A program made the translations under genes and the position numbers. The notes below the pieces were generated by a model. It ran no database searches, had not been told where the DNA came from, and saw only the letters and a program-made list of their open reading frames with translations. Positions 46,210-58,480 of a stretch of 64,000 nucleotides of DNA are shown here, one piece after another. This DNA comes from Gnetum montanum (Eukaryota; Streptophyta; Gnetopsida; Gnetales; Gnetaceae), in the NCBI GenBank assembly GCA_015680685.1, contig MNCI01008953.1, positions 302,733-366,732 of the forward strand, read 5' to 3'. Position 1 is the stretch's first letter; each line of letters begins with the position of its first letter.

Positions 46210-48990
46210 TCCTATTGCTGAGATGCTTGCCCTAGCTGACTCCTTTTTCAAAAGAGTAGAATGGTTCCACACATGTGTCCACGGTGTGCTGGTGGTGCTT
46301 GAGATTAATGGCCAACTATTTGCGGATCTCTTCGGTGTTCCTTCTGATGGCCTCCTTATGGAAGAAAATACCAAAAATGAGGCAAACCATCAGGGGGATA
46401 TTAAGGAGTGGCTAGTGGTGACGAAGGGTCAAAAGGGGATCCATATTGAAGAGGCTAAGCTGAAAGTGGCCAAAACGGTTTACCCCATCTTCTGTGCCTA
46501 TGCTTTCCCCAAGCTACTTTTCCAAGGAAAAATCATTGGGATTGAGCAAGCTTGGAAAATGAGGGAAGTTATGGAAGACAGGCCCCATTACAATTGGGCC
46601 AAGCATCTTTGCAAAGGTATATAGGTTGAAATGGTTAAACTTTGTAAGAAGCTTGAATCCCGTTTCAATGTGAATCATGCCTTTTTTGTAGCCTAACTAC
46701 GATGCTTCATGGGATTCTTGGTAGTTTGTGAGAATGGAGTCTGGGTGATACAGAATCGTAACTAGATTTCCAAACCATGGATTTGCCAATTTTTTCGTAC
46801 CACCCGATCCCAGGACCCCCCAAAAGCTATTAGGGAATCGTTTTCAATGACAACCAAGGATCGGGTGGCACACAACTTCTGTGGCCAAGACAACGTAGGA
46901 GAGATGCCCTCTACTACTACAGGCAATGTATCAAAGGGAAAATGCCTCATTGTAGAGACGGTGGTAACTAGGTTGCAGCGCAAAAGGTCTCGCCCGACTG
47001 AGGAGCCTCCTCGTATGGATGAACAAGGGGGGTAGAAATTGTGGTTCAAACTTCATAGAATGTAGCCTCCCATTGGTAAATGCCTCTTCTTTTTATTTGT
47101 TGCCTTGTTTATTTGGTTAATGCTCACTATGCTGTGCTACGCTAGGTAGCGTAGCACAACGTAGCATCTATTTCAAGTTAGTATGATTTTGCCTAATGTG
47201 ATCATGATTTATTAGCAGAGGAAGAAGAAGAAGAAGAAGATGAAGAAGAGGTGACAATGCTTGAAATAGGGGTGACTAATAAAGATGCAGGGGCCCCAAC
47301 CACAGAGGAAAGGGCCCTAGTTAAGAAAGAAGGAGCTTCTACCACAAAGGAAAGGGCTCCTGCCGGTGAGGAGAATGCTCTGGATGACAAGGAGGATGTT
47401 CCTACCAATGAGGAGGACAATCTTGCTGATGAGGAGGATACTCCTACTAATGAGGAGGAGGTGTGTGCCATAGCAAGAAGGGCCTCATTGAATAAAGAAG
47501 AGGCCCTTGTCAACCAGAAAGAGGCCTTCGCTGATGATCCCTTTGCTGAATGTAGTTCAGCGTCGGAAGAGCAGATGAACGTGGAGGCCATTGCCATGCT
47601 ATTGAGTCAGGTAGAAGGAGGGGAGCTAGAACTTGATGCTGGTGAGTTTGATCACATATTTGCCAATATGTCGATGGGCGATCCCCTCGCTATCACCTCT
47701 GAGGGTTTGTTGGGTAGGAGCTTTACATTGTCATTTGTGTTGCTCATTAGCTTTATTGTAGTCCTCTTGATCATAAGTGACACATTTTTTTATGTAGCAT
47801 ACATTGCTGTTGACACTGCATGACCTTCTTCAATCTACCTGTGACCATGGGCTGAGACCCCTGAAAAGTTTACCTTCATGCAGGGGGTGGTCAACGACAT
47901 GATCAACCATCTAAAGTAGATCGATCCAGAAGTGGGTGAGTGAAGTAGCTATGCTAGGCTTTTTAAATTGCTAAAATTTGCTATGCTACTATGACTAATG
48001 CCTTTTTGTGTGTAGTTGACAACCTTTCGCCTTAAGTGGGACCCTAGGCAAGCAATTAAGATTGATGTTGTGCTTGCATTCACATCGGAAGTGACCAAAG
48101 TATCTCATCACATATACAACGAGGCTAGAGAATGTGCGTTGTACTCGACATGCTTCTTGTGGGAGTGCAGACATGGAAATGAAGACCTATGGAAGCGGGT
48201 CCAGAGGCTTGAGAAAGAGAAGGAAAATCTAACCGTCGAGGTGGGAGACCTCTACTCCAGGAATGAGTTACTTTTGGCCCAAGATACCAATGATGGCAAT
48301 TAGCGCATGGCTGTCATTGATTATGCAAGGTATTGGATGGCCATGCAGCACAACAATGAGGCCACATGTGAAATAATAGGGCAGCATATGCAAATGGACT
48401 TGTTAACCCAGAAGAACTAGGATTGGAAAGACTATAGTGCAAGAGTTTACGAGTGGGGGTAGTCACAGAAAAATCATAAGCACACGTATAAAATGGAACA
48501 TGCCACGTACCATAAATAGTATTGAGATGCTTTTGTTAAGTTGTATATGCATGAAGTGTTCCGCGATGTCATTGGTGCTTCTAGGGCTTACGACAAGTTC
48601 ATGCAACAAGTGACGGTCAGTGAATCCCTAGAACGGAAAGTGATTTTCCCTATGGATGAGATCGTCGCTACCTCCTTTTCTCCAAGGCCACCGAGATGGA
48701 CAACTATTGAAAAGGAGAAAGTTGCAGCAAATGCTGACTTGGAAGTTAGGCACTGGGTAGACATTACTGAAGAGGAGGTCTTGTAATGCCTCAGGGCCAG
48801 CTTGGATCGCATACCCCCTGAGACAAATTTTTGTGATGCAACAATTTATTTTATTCTAGATTTTATTGTGACTCTAGCTAACTACTTTAATTTTTGTGAT
48901 ATAGAATCTGGATGAAGATACAAGGCCCTATGAGGGTAGAAACGATGATGCAGAGGAAGATGATGCATGAAAACAAGGAATCTTATTTGT
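46210..48990 (+). pseudogene. antisense gene inside element A, 3' part with introns
   Basis: The first segment to 46616 is open (AEMLALADSFF, VVLEINGQLFADLFGVP, KTVYPIFCAYAFPKLLF) and ends at a GTATAT donor; an acceptor follows at 46691 (cttttttgtag). The second segment is a basic stretch (RKRSRPTEEPPRMDEQ) up to a possible donor at 47076. An acceptor at 47218 (attagcag) opens a long acidic segment (EEEDEEEV, many repeats of acidic tripeptides, to 47823). Further exon-like pieces are ~47.8-47.94 kb (KFTFMQGVVNDMINHL) and 48016-48303, a coiled coil (WKRVQRLEKEKENLTVEV), then 48541-48786. LFGVP after VLEINGQ resembles the N-terminal domain of some plant transposon-associated ORFs. Stops are present. 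Function unknown. Confidence 0.55.
47134..47157. repeat. perfect 11-bp-arm palindrome in a predicted intron
   Basis: GTGCTACGCTA, GG, TAGCGTAGCAC. It is the same motif as the A-family LTR hairpins, but inside the internal antisense gene. Confidence 0.9.
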
Positions 48991-49129
48991 ATTTTTGAAA
49001 GAATATTGCAAACATTATTTAATTGAGACTTTAAATGGAAGATGAATTATGACAAGATTTGTTTTATTTTGGCTTGTGTATTATCTATGCTATTTAATTT
49101 TATCTTTTTTTTTGTCTTAGTTTTAGGCC

Positions 49130-49310
49130 ATTTCGGGCTTGGTCAGGTGATAAGATAGAGAAATGTTTTTATTTATTTTTTGAATAGCCAGTTTTAGGCC
49201 TTGGCAGGTTGCATTGGTAGTTTAAGGCCATTCCAGGCCATTGCTAGTTTTAGGTCATTTTGGGCCATCGCGAAGACGTGGGGTAAAGAATTTTGCCAGT
49301 TTTAGGCCTT
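49130..49310 (-). repeat. ~30 bp repeat block 1 of element A
   Basis: Copies of the AGTTTTAGGCCTTGGCAGG and AGTTTAAGGCC type lie between the antisense gene and the protease of A. The orientation is the same as blocks 2 and 3. Confidence 0.7.
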
Positions 49311-49565
49311 AGCAGGCCATAAAATATGCAAACAAAGTACACAACACAAACGTGTAAATATAGAGGATGTTAAAGCCAATGATGGATGTAAAGAAAATGA
49401 TGCAGGTGCGAAGAAGTATGCGTAACATAGCTATGCTATCATGGACACTATTCAACTTTGGAGTTTCTTTTTGACCCATTGTGCATTCGGCGATGTATAA
49501 GGTCAAGGGGCCTTATTGTGGTATTCCTCTATGCTATCTTTTGCTACCTGAAATGGTAGTTCAAA

Positions 49566-50300
49566 TCACGTTGTGACTTCGTTCGTACCAGTTCTAGCTT
49601 GTTCAAAATATGCCTCCATTTGAATGGGGGCCTGTTCTTTAGAGACTTCGATCTTTGAACCTTGTTCTACCCCCACATTGTTTATGTTTCGAGGAGTTAC
49701 TTCATCACTGTGCATCACCACTTCCCCTCTTGCATAGGGTAAATGGATCTCTTGATGTGTTGGCGATGAAATGGCCCTTAGTTGGGCCAACCATGACCTG
49801 CCTAGAATTAGGTTCAATCCTGGCATCTCCTCTACCACTATAAACGTTGCGTTTGTGGGGAACTGGTCTCCTACCACAAAGTTAATCTGCATAGTCCCTT
49901 TTACCTGCATTCAGGCCCTATTAAATGAATTTAGGTAAGATGTCATCGTGGGCTTGATTTGATCCACTAGGTCCAACTTGTCCACAATAGGAAAAGGGAT
50001 GACATTGGTCGTGGCACCGTCATCAACATGAACTCTTTGGATCTTGTGCTAGTTGACCCGAATTGTGATGAACATCGATGCTATTGTCACCTGACCCTTC
50101 TCAGGGTCATCCTTAATGGACCCCTCATAGAATGTTAACCGAGTTAGCCTTGGTTTTTTAGATGCAGGAGGGGGCATAACTACGTGAATTGCCTTTTCCT
50201 TCATTGGTATGCTTTTGTCCACCGGTATGGATGTCAACCTAAAAACCAAGGCCTCACGGTGCATGATAGTGGTCATCACCAGGTCATATAGGCTCAAAGT
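49566..50300 (-). pseudogene. element A protease region
   Basis: The linker (YDLVMTTIMHREALVFRLTSIP) leads to the active-site stretch RVHVDDGATTNVIPF near 50.0 kb and to NLILGRSWLAQ in the 49566-49910 ORF. A stop separates the two. The active site reads DDG rather than DSG, as other Tat proteases vary at this place. Retropepsin would cut the gag-pol polyprotein. Confidence 0.8.
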
Positions 50301-53249
50301 TGTATTCTTCTATTTTAGAGCCTGCTTGACCTGATTAAGGAAATTTAGTAGGTCCTGCCCGCTCTCCGATTGCTTGCTACGCTTCTCTTCCTCCATTCAT
50401 CCTTGGAGATGAATTTCCCAAGGAGGAGCAATTTCAGGCTTGGGGTTGGACCTCTTTGGGTGGGCCAGTGATGATTGCTTGGGTGTAGCAGCATTAGCAA
50501 TTGATGACGAGGGGGGCGAAGGCATAGAAGACAAGGGGGTAGGCTTATTAGGGCTTGAGGCAGTACATTATTTAGCTACCTCACCTGTCAAATGCTCTTC
50601 TCATTTCCCTGGACGAGAAGGCTGTGATGCTATCTTATGAGGGGTGGGGGTAGTGAAGTGGTTTGGCCCCCTAATGATGAATGGTGTTTGTGACGTTAGT
50701 ACAAGTGGTGGTGTGGTCTTGTTTATAGAAGGTGTAGGGGTAGATGTCTGAGGAGGGAGCTGTAGGAAAAACAGTTGTTGCGGTGCTTTTTTAGCCATTG
50801 CTGGTGACAGTGCATTATGTTGAGGCATGCGAACCACAAATAGTTGCCGAGGCGGTTCAAGATTACTATCTATGCCAATAGTGTTGATGATGTAGCTAAT
50901 GTTGTTGGCATTGAGTGGATTTGTGTAAACATGCATAGATTGATTCTCTGGATGCATGAGGTTGCTTTCATCTAGAACCAACTTCCCTTGATCAATCATT
51001 CATTGAATGTTATCCTTTAATGCTAAATAGTAATCTGTGTCATGACCACAAATTTGGTGGTAGTCATAGAACTGTTCCACCTTAAAATTCTTAGGAACCA
51101 AGGGCTCGATGGGCAAAGCCAAGGAGGGGTTCCTAAGGAGCTCATAATACCATTGATATCTTTTGGTTACCTCCTTTGTCATCCACTTATGTTGGATGTA
51201 CCCTACCACTAGTAATTGCTTTAGAAATTCTGAAGTCTTGACAAGTAGCAAGGTGTATTTAAAGCGATCTTTACGCTTGAAATTAGGCTTATGTGGGGTG
51301 GATGCTTTAGATGCCAACATGGAGGGTTGAGCAGCATTGCTTGGGTTAGGCAGGGGGTTAGCTGGTGTAGTGGCCACATTTTTATTGTTCTTGTTGTTGG
51401 GCTTGGCTTAATTTGCCATAGTAGCCACTGTAGCTGTTACAACCTTTCCTTTCACTATCTTTCTTGATATATGTGTTTTTATATGCAACATAGGCCAGAT
51501 CTTTACTCTCCTCAGCCACCTCTTAAATGCTCTTGGTCTAGGCGAAAGCTTGACTAAGAGTTCGTGGAGCTAGGTAGTACAGTTTGGACTTAATAAAGTC
51601 ATTCATTGCACCCTTAAAGATGGCTAGTAGATGGGTCTCCACGATAGTCTCACAGATCTCATTCAGGGTAGCACTCCACCACTGTATAATTTTTTGGACT
51701 GATTCCAGTGGATCTTGCTTAATGCTCATTAACTGATCTAGCGTTACCTCTGGTCTCAAGTTATACTTGAAACAAGTTAGGAATTGAGTCAGCAGCTCCT
51801 CTAGGGTTGAGATAGAAGGGCATGGGAGCACACTGTACCAATCTAGAGCTTTGTCCATCAGAGACATAGCAAAGCCATGGATGATGGTGTGTGACCATTA
51901 TTGTAGTAGGAGGGACTTAGATCTAAATTTCATGAGATGCGCATTGGGGTCACCCTCCCCGTTGTATTTTGTAAAGTGGGGGAATTGCATCTTGGGTAAT
52001 GTGAGCATGGGGACTACTGGGCTAATAGGATCATCATGGTAGAAATCCATGACTTGTACTATGTCAGAACCAGTAGCTTTTAGATGCTTAATTTCTTAAG
52101 TAAGGGTTTGGATAAGCTAGAATGCTTGGTCCAGACCCGGGGATGATGCAGATGATTGTAGAGTTATAGGGGTAGCCACCATTGGTGGCGTGGTAGGGGG
52201 AGTGACCTGGCTCATAGGTGGTGTCATTGGGGTGGCCCTTATGAAAGGTGCTGCTTGTGCTATCCACCACCTAGTGGGTGGTGCTGTTGGAGCAATGGTT
52301 GTTGGTGGTGTCATGGGATAGGTCGTTTGTGTGATCGGTGGGCAAACCATAGTCCCGCGCTTGGTTGTACCATTTTCAAGACCTAGTATGCTTGATGGTG
52401 AGCGTAGTGCAACATTTGGAAAGGTTGCGAAGTAAGGAGAGAAGTGAATGGGATCCACCATGTGGTTGGGGATGGGCCTGCTGCTGATGGTGGAATAGGT
52501 GTAGATGCTGGAATGGAAGCGGAGACTATATGCAACTGCGATGTAGGTACCGCGTGCACGTAAGGCAGGGTAGTCATGATTGGTGCTTGGTACAATGAAG
52601 GGATAGATTGGGGAACAGATTGTGGATGGATAGTGCTTGGAAACAAGACAGAGGAATAAGCATGTTGATACACCAAGGGCATGGCATGGCTACCCATGGC
52701 CAATGAAACTACAGTTTGCGATAGGGCAAGCGTAATCATAAAGGGAGCAGTCATGAAGAGTGGGTTTGACCAGAAAGATTGGGCAGGAGGGATAGTCGCA
52801 AGGTTAGTTTGATTCCCATCCTTGGACTAGGAATCTAGGTGCTCTTGTCCATCTTGAAATGCCTCATCATAGTGGGATGCTATGTCTTGCTACTCCCTAG
52901 GCCTACTTGTCCATACTAGTTGATCTAAGATCCACCAATATGTTTCCATCAAGGGAATGGAAGTGCCAGAAGTAGGGATAAATTCCCTTCCATTACCATA
53001 AAGGAACTCAAAGTGACATTTATCTTTGAGTTCTTGAGCATCTAAGGGCAGATTTGCCTAGACCTTAGCATAGAGAAAATTGTAAAGTTTGGTATGTTTT
53101 ACCAAGCTCTCAGGTGATTGGTTTTGGATCCTGAAAGATCAGCGTGGTCCTTGCACTGGGCTAGGCAGTTTCTTAACACTTGTGGTGCCTTGAATTGTAA
53201 AAGGAATCTCAAGGTTTGAGGTAGCAATAGCGATGGTTGAGGAAATCAT
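50301..53249 (-). pseudogene. element A gag
   Basis: ATG at 53249 (MISSTIAIATSNLEIPF), ~220 bases after the PBS. A Pro/Thr-rich middle lies at 52.1-52.75 kb. The gag domain is at 51867-51538 (DKALDWYSVLPCPSISTLEELLTQF cut here into its motif WYSVLP, plus FKYNLRPEVTLDQL). The zinc-knuckle region at about 51.05 kb reads YDYHQICGHDTDYY, both outer Cys changed to Tyr; B keeps CHYHQMSGHNTNTC. A TGA at 51000 sits where B has an open codon. Broken by several stops. Confidence 0.85.
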
Positions 53250-53466
53250 TTTTTGAGAGGTTGAAAATGGTTTGCGAGCAAGAAAAAATAGAGATCAAGA
53301 GGCGATCAGAGGCTTTTCATCCTGTAGGGTTCCAAAGGAACCGTTGTTGTGACCAACCTATACCACATGGTGCATAAACAACTGCAAGGGTGTCACGTTT
53401 ACACTAATGAGTGATGGGGTATAGAGAGCATGTAGGACCACCCGTAGGACATGAAAAAGCACCAAA

Positions 53467-53485
53467 GGTCCTTCTTCTAGTGCCA
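53467..53485 (-). promoter_or_regulatory. primer binding site of A
   Basis: On the minus strand TGGCACTAGAAGAAGGACC, five bases after the 5' LTR. Confidence 0.85.
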
Positions 53486-53490
53486 AAACC

Positions 53491-55313
53491 TATAGCGACC
53501 GAAAACATTGTTGGCTGGAATAGCAAGAGGTTGTCAGGTGAACAGTTTAACCCTAGATCCGTGTGAGGGCTGTGCTGGATAAAATGAAAGCGGGGTACCC
53601 TAAATGGTCTGGTCAATTAGATAGGGACTTAATTTGTGTAACTTAACCTTACGTGAACATTGGTTTGAATGTGAAATACACGAGGTAAAATCAATAATCA
53701 ATAAATGCAGGAATGAAGGAAATAATGGCAAACAATGATAACAATAAAGAGATAACAGAATAAACTTGAGTAAGAAAATGCATTGCCCCAACATCGCGGG
53801 TTTGATTCTTTACCTTGTTTGAAAAATGTATAACAAGTTATACAATGTCGGAGGTGCACAGAGAGTTCAAGGGTAACTAGAGTACTCAAAATGTGCCAAC
53901 TATGCTCTTGAATGCAAATTTAAAAGCCAACTGTGCAAAAATGTGAACTCTTTGGATGAAAAATGCCAACCAAAGAAGCCAACCAATGCAAAATTCCCAC
54001 AAGCCAACTACTCTCCTTAATGTAAACATGCCAATCCTTTGAGAAAAAAAGCCAACCCTTTGAGTGTTGTTTTTTGAGGTATTTATAGGACCAGGAGTAG
54101 GCAAGAAATGTGGCTTAGGTGCCATGTGTCTTGGACCCCACAACATGCAATCATGATTGTACCCTGTAGGCGTGCTGTGCTAGTTGCGAATTTTGCTATG
54201 CTTTAACCATGTTGTTGAAACTAGAGATGCTGGAATCCAGTGTGCTAACAATTCAAGTAGAAATGAAGTCTTTACCCCAGGAGTACATCTTCCCTATTAT
54301 TATGAATAGGATCAAGGGTAGTGACAAATTTTGGGGGATGGACTAAGGGGTATGCCAAAGTGGAACAAAGTTATTGCTAACAAGTTGTAGAACTAGCTGA
54401 AGATGTCCTGAAGCCTCTATCAAATTTGCATACACTATCTAGCACTTTGAAGTAGCATAGTTTCTTACTACGCTGTGCTATTCTATGTAGCATATCACAT
54501 TGACATAGTGTAGTTGCTTGCTATGCTATGCTACACTATGTAGTGTAGCATAGTATAGCCACCAGTCTAAACAAGAAACTTGCATTGGTGTCAACAACAT
54601 TTGTCGGAGGCCTTGGCACATGTCAGGTGAACCTTTGGGGCATTTTATTGATCTGCATCTTTGCTACACTATGCTATGCTATGTAGTGTAGCATAGCGTA
54701 GTGGCAAATGTAACATGAATTTCTATCAAAATTGTGGGGCTTCATGAGAAAACTTTGCTTGTGGTTCAAGAGCTAACTAAGATAGGGTACCTTTGGAAGC
54801 CAAAATGCTATTAGATGCAGTTCTTTTCTCAAAATGGCTTGGAAGAGGAGTCTTTTCATGTTTCGCCCTTGCTACATTATGCTACGCTATGTAGGGTAGC
54901 ATAGCGTAGCACCCTGTGTTGTGCGAATTCTGAGTTTGCCTTACGTGAACATCTTGCCAAAGATTGTATTTGGATGCTTGGTTGATTTTTTGAAAGCTTG
55001 CTATGCTGTGCAGCCTAGCAGACTTCTCTACTAGAAAACTTGTCGAACTATTTTGCTGATTCCAAAAACTCTTAGAAACTCCTAGCGTGGTTTCTGAGTA
55101 GATTGTCCACCATGCGAATTGTCTAGGTGGGTAGGCTGGAGAGTCCATCGGGCCTACCAACTCTGGAGATAGAAAACTTGTCAGACTAGATAGTCTAACC
55201 TCAGTGCTTACATTTTCCTACCAAACTGTCATGATGCTACACTTGTGGATGTCCTTGCCTAAACTGCAAGACCCTGGTGAAGCAAGAGGATCTCAAAATT
55301 TTATTGTGTTTCA
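53491..55313 (-). repeat. 5' LTR of element A
   Basis: 1823 bp, starting TATAGCGACC (mutated TG) and ending TGTTTCA on the plus strand, followed by the ccttg duplication at 55314-55318. It matches 12821-14626. The TATA box CCTATAAATACC is on the minus strand near 54078-54089. The hairpin array lies at 54450-55025, with the longest at 54871-54910 (arms about 19 bases with a few mismatches). Confidence 0.92.
54079..54088 (-). promoter_or_regulatory. TATA box of A 5' LTR
   Basis: CTATAAATAC on the minus strand, conserved in the left LTR, in E and in D (59156-59167). It is the likely start region of A transcription. Confidence 0.6.
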
Positions 55314-55318
55314 CCTTG
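55314..55318 (+). repeat. target site duplication of A, right copy
   Basis: ccttg, identical to 12816-12820. It lies within the integrase gene of C. Confidence 0.9.
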
Positions 55319-58300
55319 CCATTTGACATAGGGTTGATGGACTCCATGAAGCCAATCCACCAAGGATCGAAAGACGTTAGTGGTTAGATCCATTGTTTAG
55401 GTCCTTCCATGTGCATGGTTATCCCTCCATCACATTGGCACCTATCATAGGAACAAAAGAAGTGATGGACATCCCTGAAGATCATGGGCCAATAATACCT
55501 AGCCATGAGAATCTTAATGGCCATTCTCCTCCTTGTATAGTGATCCCTAATAGGACCTTCATGTGCATCTTGGAGGACTTGAAGTTGATCTACATTAAGG
55601 ATACACCATCAAACTAGGCCATCTATGTAACTCTTGTAGAGGTTGCCTTTGATTTTCATGAAGTGTTTGGCCTAATGAAGAAACTATTGTTTCTTCTTAT
55701 TGTCCCACTTCTTTGACATCTTCTATTTCAGTAGATAGGAGAGGATGTGGTCATACCAATTTGTTCCCTTGGGATATTGATCATTAATAGCACCAACAAA
55801 GAGATGTTCATTAGGAAATTGATTAGAAACTGGGTCCTCATCCTCTTTGCTATTCCATCTTAATCAAGACATGTGGTCACCAACCACATTCTCAATTCCC
55901 TTTCTATCAGCCATTATTAAGTCAAACTCTTGGAGGATTAATAACCACCGTATGATACGAGGGGCTCTTCGTTGGCCTATTCATCAGGAACCAGATGACA
56001 CTATGGTTGGTGTGGATCAAAATCTAGTATCCAAGCACATAGTGTTGGAATTTCTCTAAATTGTACATCACTACCATGAGTTTCTTTTTAGTGGTGATGT
56101 AATTTAGTTGTGCATCCAAAATGCTCTTACCTTCACAATGGATGTAGTATGGATGTTTTTGATCATCCAACTATGTAAGCATAACTCTCAAGGCATAATT
56201 TGATGCATCAATCATGATGTGCAATGGCTTGGACTAGTTTGGTACTTGTAGAATTGGAGTTTCTACAGGTTTTTACTTTAATTGCTAGAATGCATTCTCA
56301 CATTCCTTGGTCCAAATAAATGATGCATCTTTCTTTGTAAGTTCCACCAATGGTTTAGAAATTTTTTAGAAGTTTTCAATGAAGCTCCTATAGTAACTAG
56401 TGTGGCCAAGAAATGACCTCACATCTACACGATTTCTAGTTGTTTGTTTATTCTTTGGATAATCCTTACTTCCTCTAAATCTACCTTGATCCATTTGTTT
56501 GAAATATAATGCCCTAATACAATGTCCTCTTGGACCATTAGGTGGCTCTTTTATTAATTGAGCCTTAGGTTAGTCTCCACACATCTTTTAAGCACTTACT
56601 TAAGGTAGTCCAAGGCTTACTCAAAGGTAGCCCCATAGGTAGAGAAGTCATCCATGAAAACTTCAACTCCACTATTAATTTGTTGTTAGAATATCCTTAT
56701 AATAAAACATTGGAATGTAGCGGGAGCATTGGATAGGCTAAAGGGCATCTTCCTATAGGTAAGAGTCCCGCAAGGACTTGTGAATGTTGGCTTGGCCTAG
56801 CTCTTCAGTGCTATTTGGATTTGATTATAGCTGGATTTGATTATAGCCATTATAATGGTTGAGAAAGCTATAATAGTAATGCTTTGCAATGGTATCCAAC
56901 ACATGATCCACAAATGACAATGGAAAATGTTCTTTATAGGTTGCCATATTTAATAGCCAAAACTCTATACAAACTCTCTAGTTTTCTATTTTCTTTGGTA
57001 CAATGAGGAGTGGGCTAAGCTACTTGCTAACTACAATTGGATAAATGATCTTAACCTTGAAGAGTGATTCAATCTCTTCCTTGATGATTTGCTTAAGTTT
57101 TGGGTTCAAGCACTTTTGTGGTTGCCTCTTTATTTTAATGGAGGTGTCTATAGAGATTTTGTATTAGCATATCCTAGGATCAGTTCCTATTAACTCATGA
57201 TATGACCAGGAGAAGGCTATTGGTCATTTGTTCACAATTTTCAACAACTTCTTTTTTTGCTCTAGAGCAAGTGTGACATTGATGATTATTAATTTTCTAT
57301 TATTTAGAAATGCATATTCCATTCTTGCTAGTAGAGCCTTTAACTTAATGGCCTCTTGCTTAAAAGTTTTAGGGATCTCTAGCTCTCCCTAATGATCTCA
57401 TTTTGTACATCAGAGAATTGGCAATAGAGCTACTCCAATTTATCCATGCTTTCAACATAGAAGCTAGTGAGGCTCTTAGTTGGTTTCATGCATATTTTTG
57501 ATCTAGCCTCATTATTTATTACCAACCACTGGGTACCCTCCTGTTTAGTGGTTATTTTGTATAGGCACCTTTAGATTTCTATGGTCTCTACACCCTGATT
57601 GCATGCTTGAAGTGATATGATTTTGATGGTCCATAGTCTTTGCACGTAATGGAACCTTGTGTCATTGTACGTGATGCATGGAATTCTCTTCTTATCAATC
57701 TTATTGAATTGATTTTTCTTGGAAATTTCCAAGGAAAGATCTTGAATCTCTAACCTTGCATCGATGGTGCTCAACCATGCCCTTCCCATGATGATAGGGA
57801 AGTCCCCTTTATAGTTCTTCATAGGGATTAGTAGAAAATTAGTAGGATAGAATCACCTAAAAATAGTGGTCACAATGTCCTCTACCAATCCTAAAAGAAC
57901 AATGATGGATCTATCTATCAACTCTAATCTAATGTTTCTCTTTTTCAAGTGATGTAGCTTCTAGGCTTTGTACATGTCTTCCAAAATTAAGTTAACTCTA
58001 GAACTTGAATCTAAAAGAGCCCTACATGATTCATTTTTGGTGATTTGCAAGTAAATAAGAGAATCCCTAGGATCAGATCTCTTTCTAGGAAGGTGGCCAT
58101 CCTTAATCCAATTTGTGATTGCATGGGTCAACATGACAGTGTGCAACTAAGGACCACTTTAGTTTGAAGGCTATTTGATAAGGTTTTTAGAGGTTGAAGG
58201 AGTAGGGTTAGTAGCCATAGGTATTTAAGAGTGCTTCATGAAGCTAGTTATTGTATAGAATAGTCTCTTATGAGGCTTAGATTCATCACCACTTGGTTGA

Positions 58301-58480
58301 GGATTTGACTGCAAGTTTACTACCCTTGTGGTGTTTCTTTATTATGGCTAGGTAGGTATTTTACCCTACATGGATGGAGTAGGTGATAGAGGTATTAATG
58401 GTTGTGGTGTAGGAGTAGTTATGTGCTAAGGAGAATAAAAGAGAAATGAGCACTCCCCTCTTGGAGAATGCACTTTGTAG
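55319..58480 (-). pseudogene. element C protease, RT, RNase H and integrase zinc finger
   Basis: Minus strand, from high to low coordinates. The protease active-site region (LLDSSSRVNLI) is in the 57961-58146 ORF and IIMGRAWLSTIDA in the 57571-57822 ORF. RT includes the catalytic FMDDFS at 56643-56657, MPFSLSNAPATFQ just upstream and CGTLTYRKM. RNase H text lies at about 55.9-56.1 kb. The integrase zinc finger (DAHEGP, YYWPMIF, CDRC-like) is at 55.42-55.56 kb. FMDDF suggests the Athila/Tat side of the gypsy family; the exact clade is unclear. Many stops. The integrase core continues at 12820 after element A. The gag end is cut at 58480 by element D. Confidence 0.82.

Larger units (their letters stand above)
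12821..55313 (-). mobile_element. element A: Tat-type Ty3/gypsy retrotransposon
   Basis: Minus-strand LTR element flanked by a perfect 5 bp target duplication (ccttg). In its own sense the order is 5' LTR (53491-55313), PBS, gag, protease, a ~30 bp repeat block, an opposite-strand gene, a second repeat block, RT, gypsy RNase H, archaeal-type RNase H, integrase, a third repeat block, PPT hairpin, 3' LTR (12821-14626). Removing the nested E/B/X insertion (22269-46209) leaves about 18.5 kb. All coding parts are broken by stops, and the LTRs differ by roughly 12% over the first ~170 bases, so it is old. The RNase H order places it in the Tat branch. Confidence 0.9.

Noticed and set aside
47202-47597. 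Ser/Ala-rich minus-strand ORF of 131 codons
   Set aside because: It is the complement of the acidic segment of the plus-strand antisense gene; the low complexity of that segment keeps the opposite frame open.
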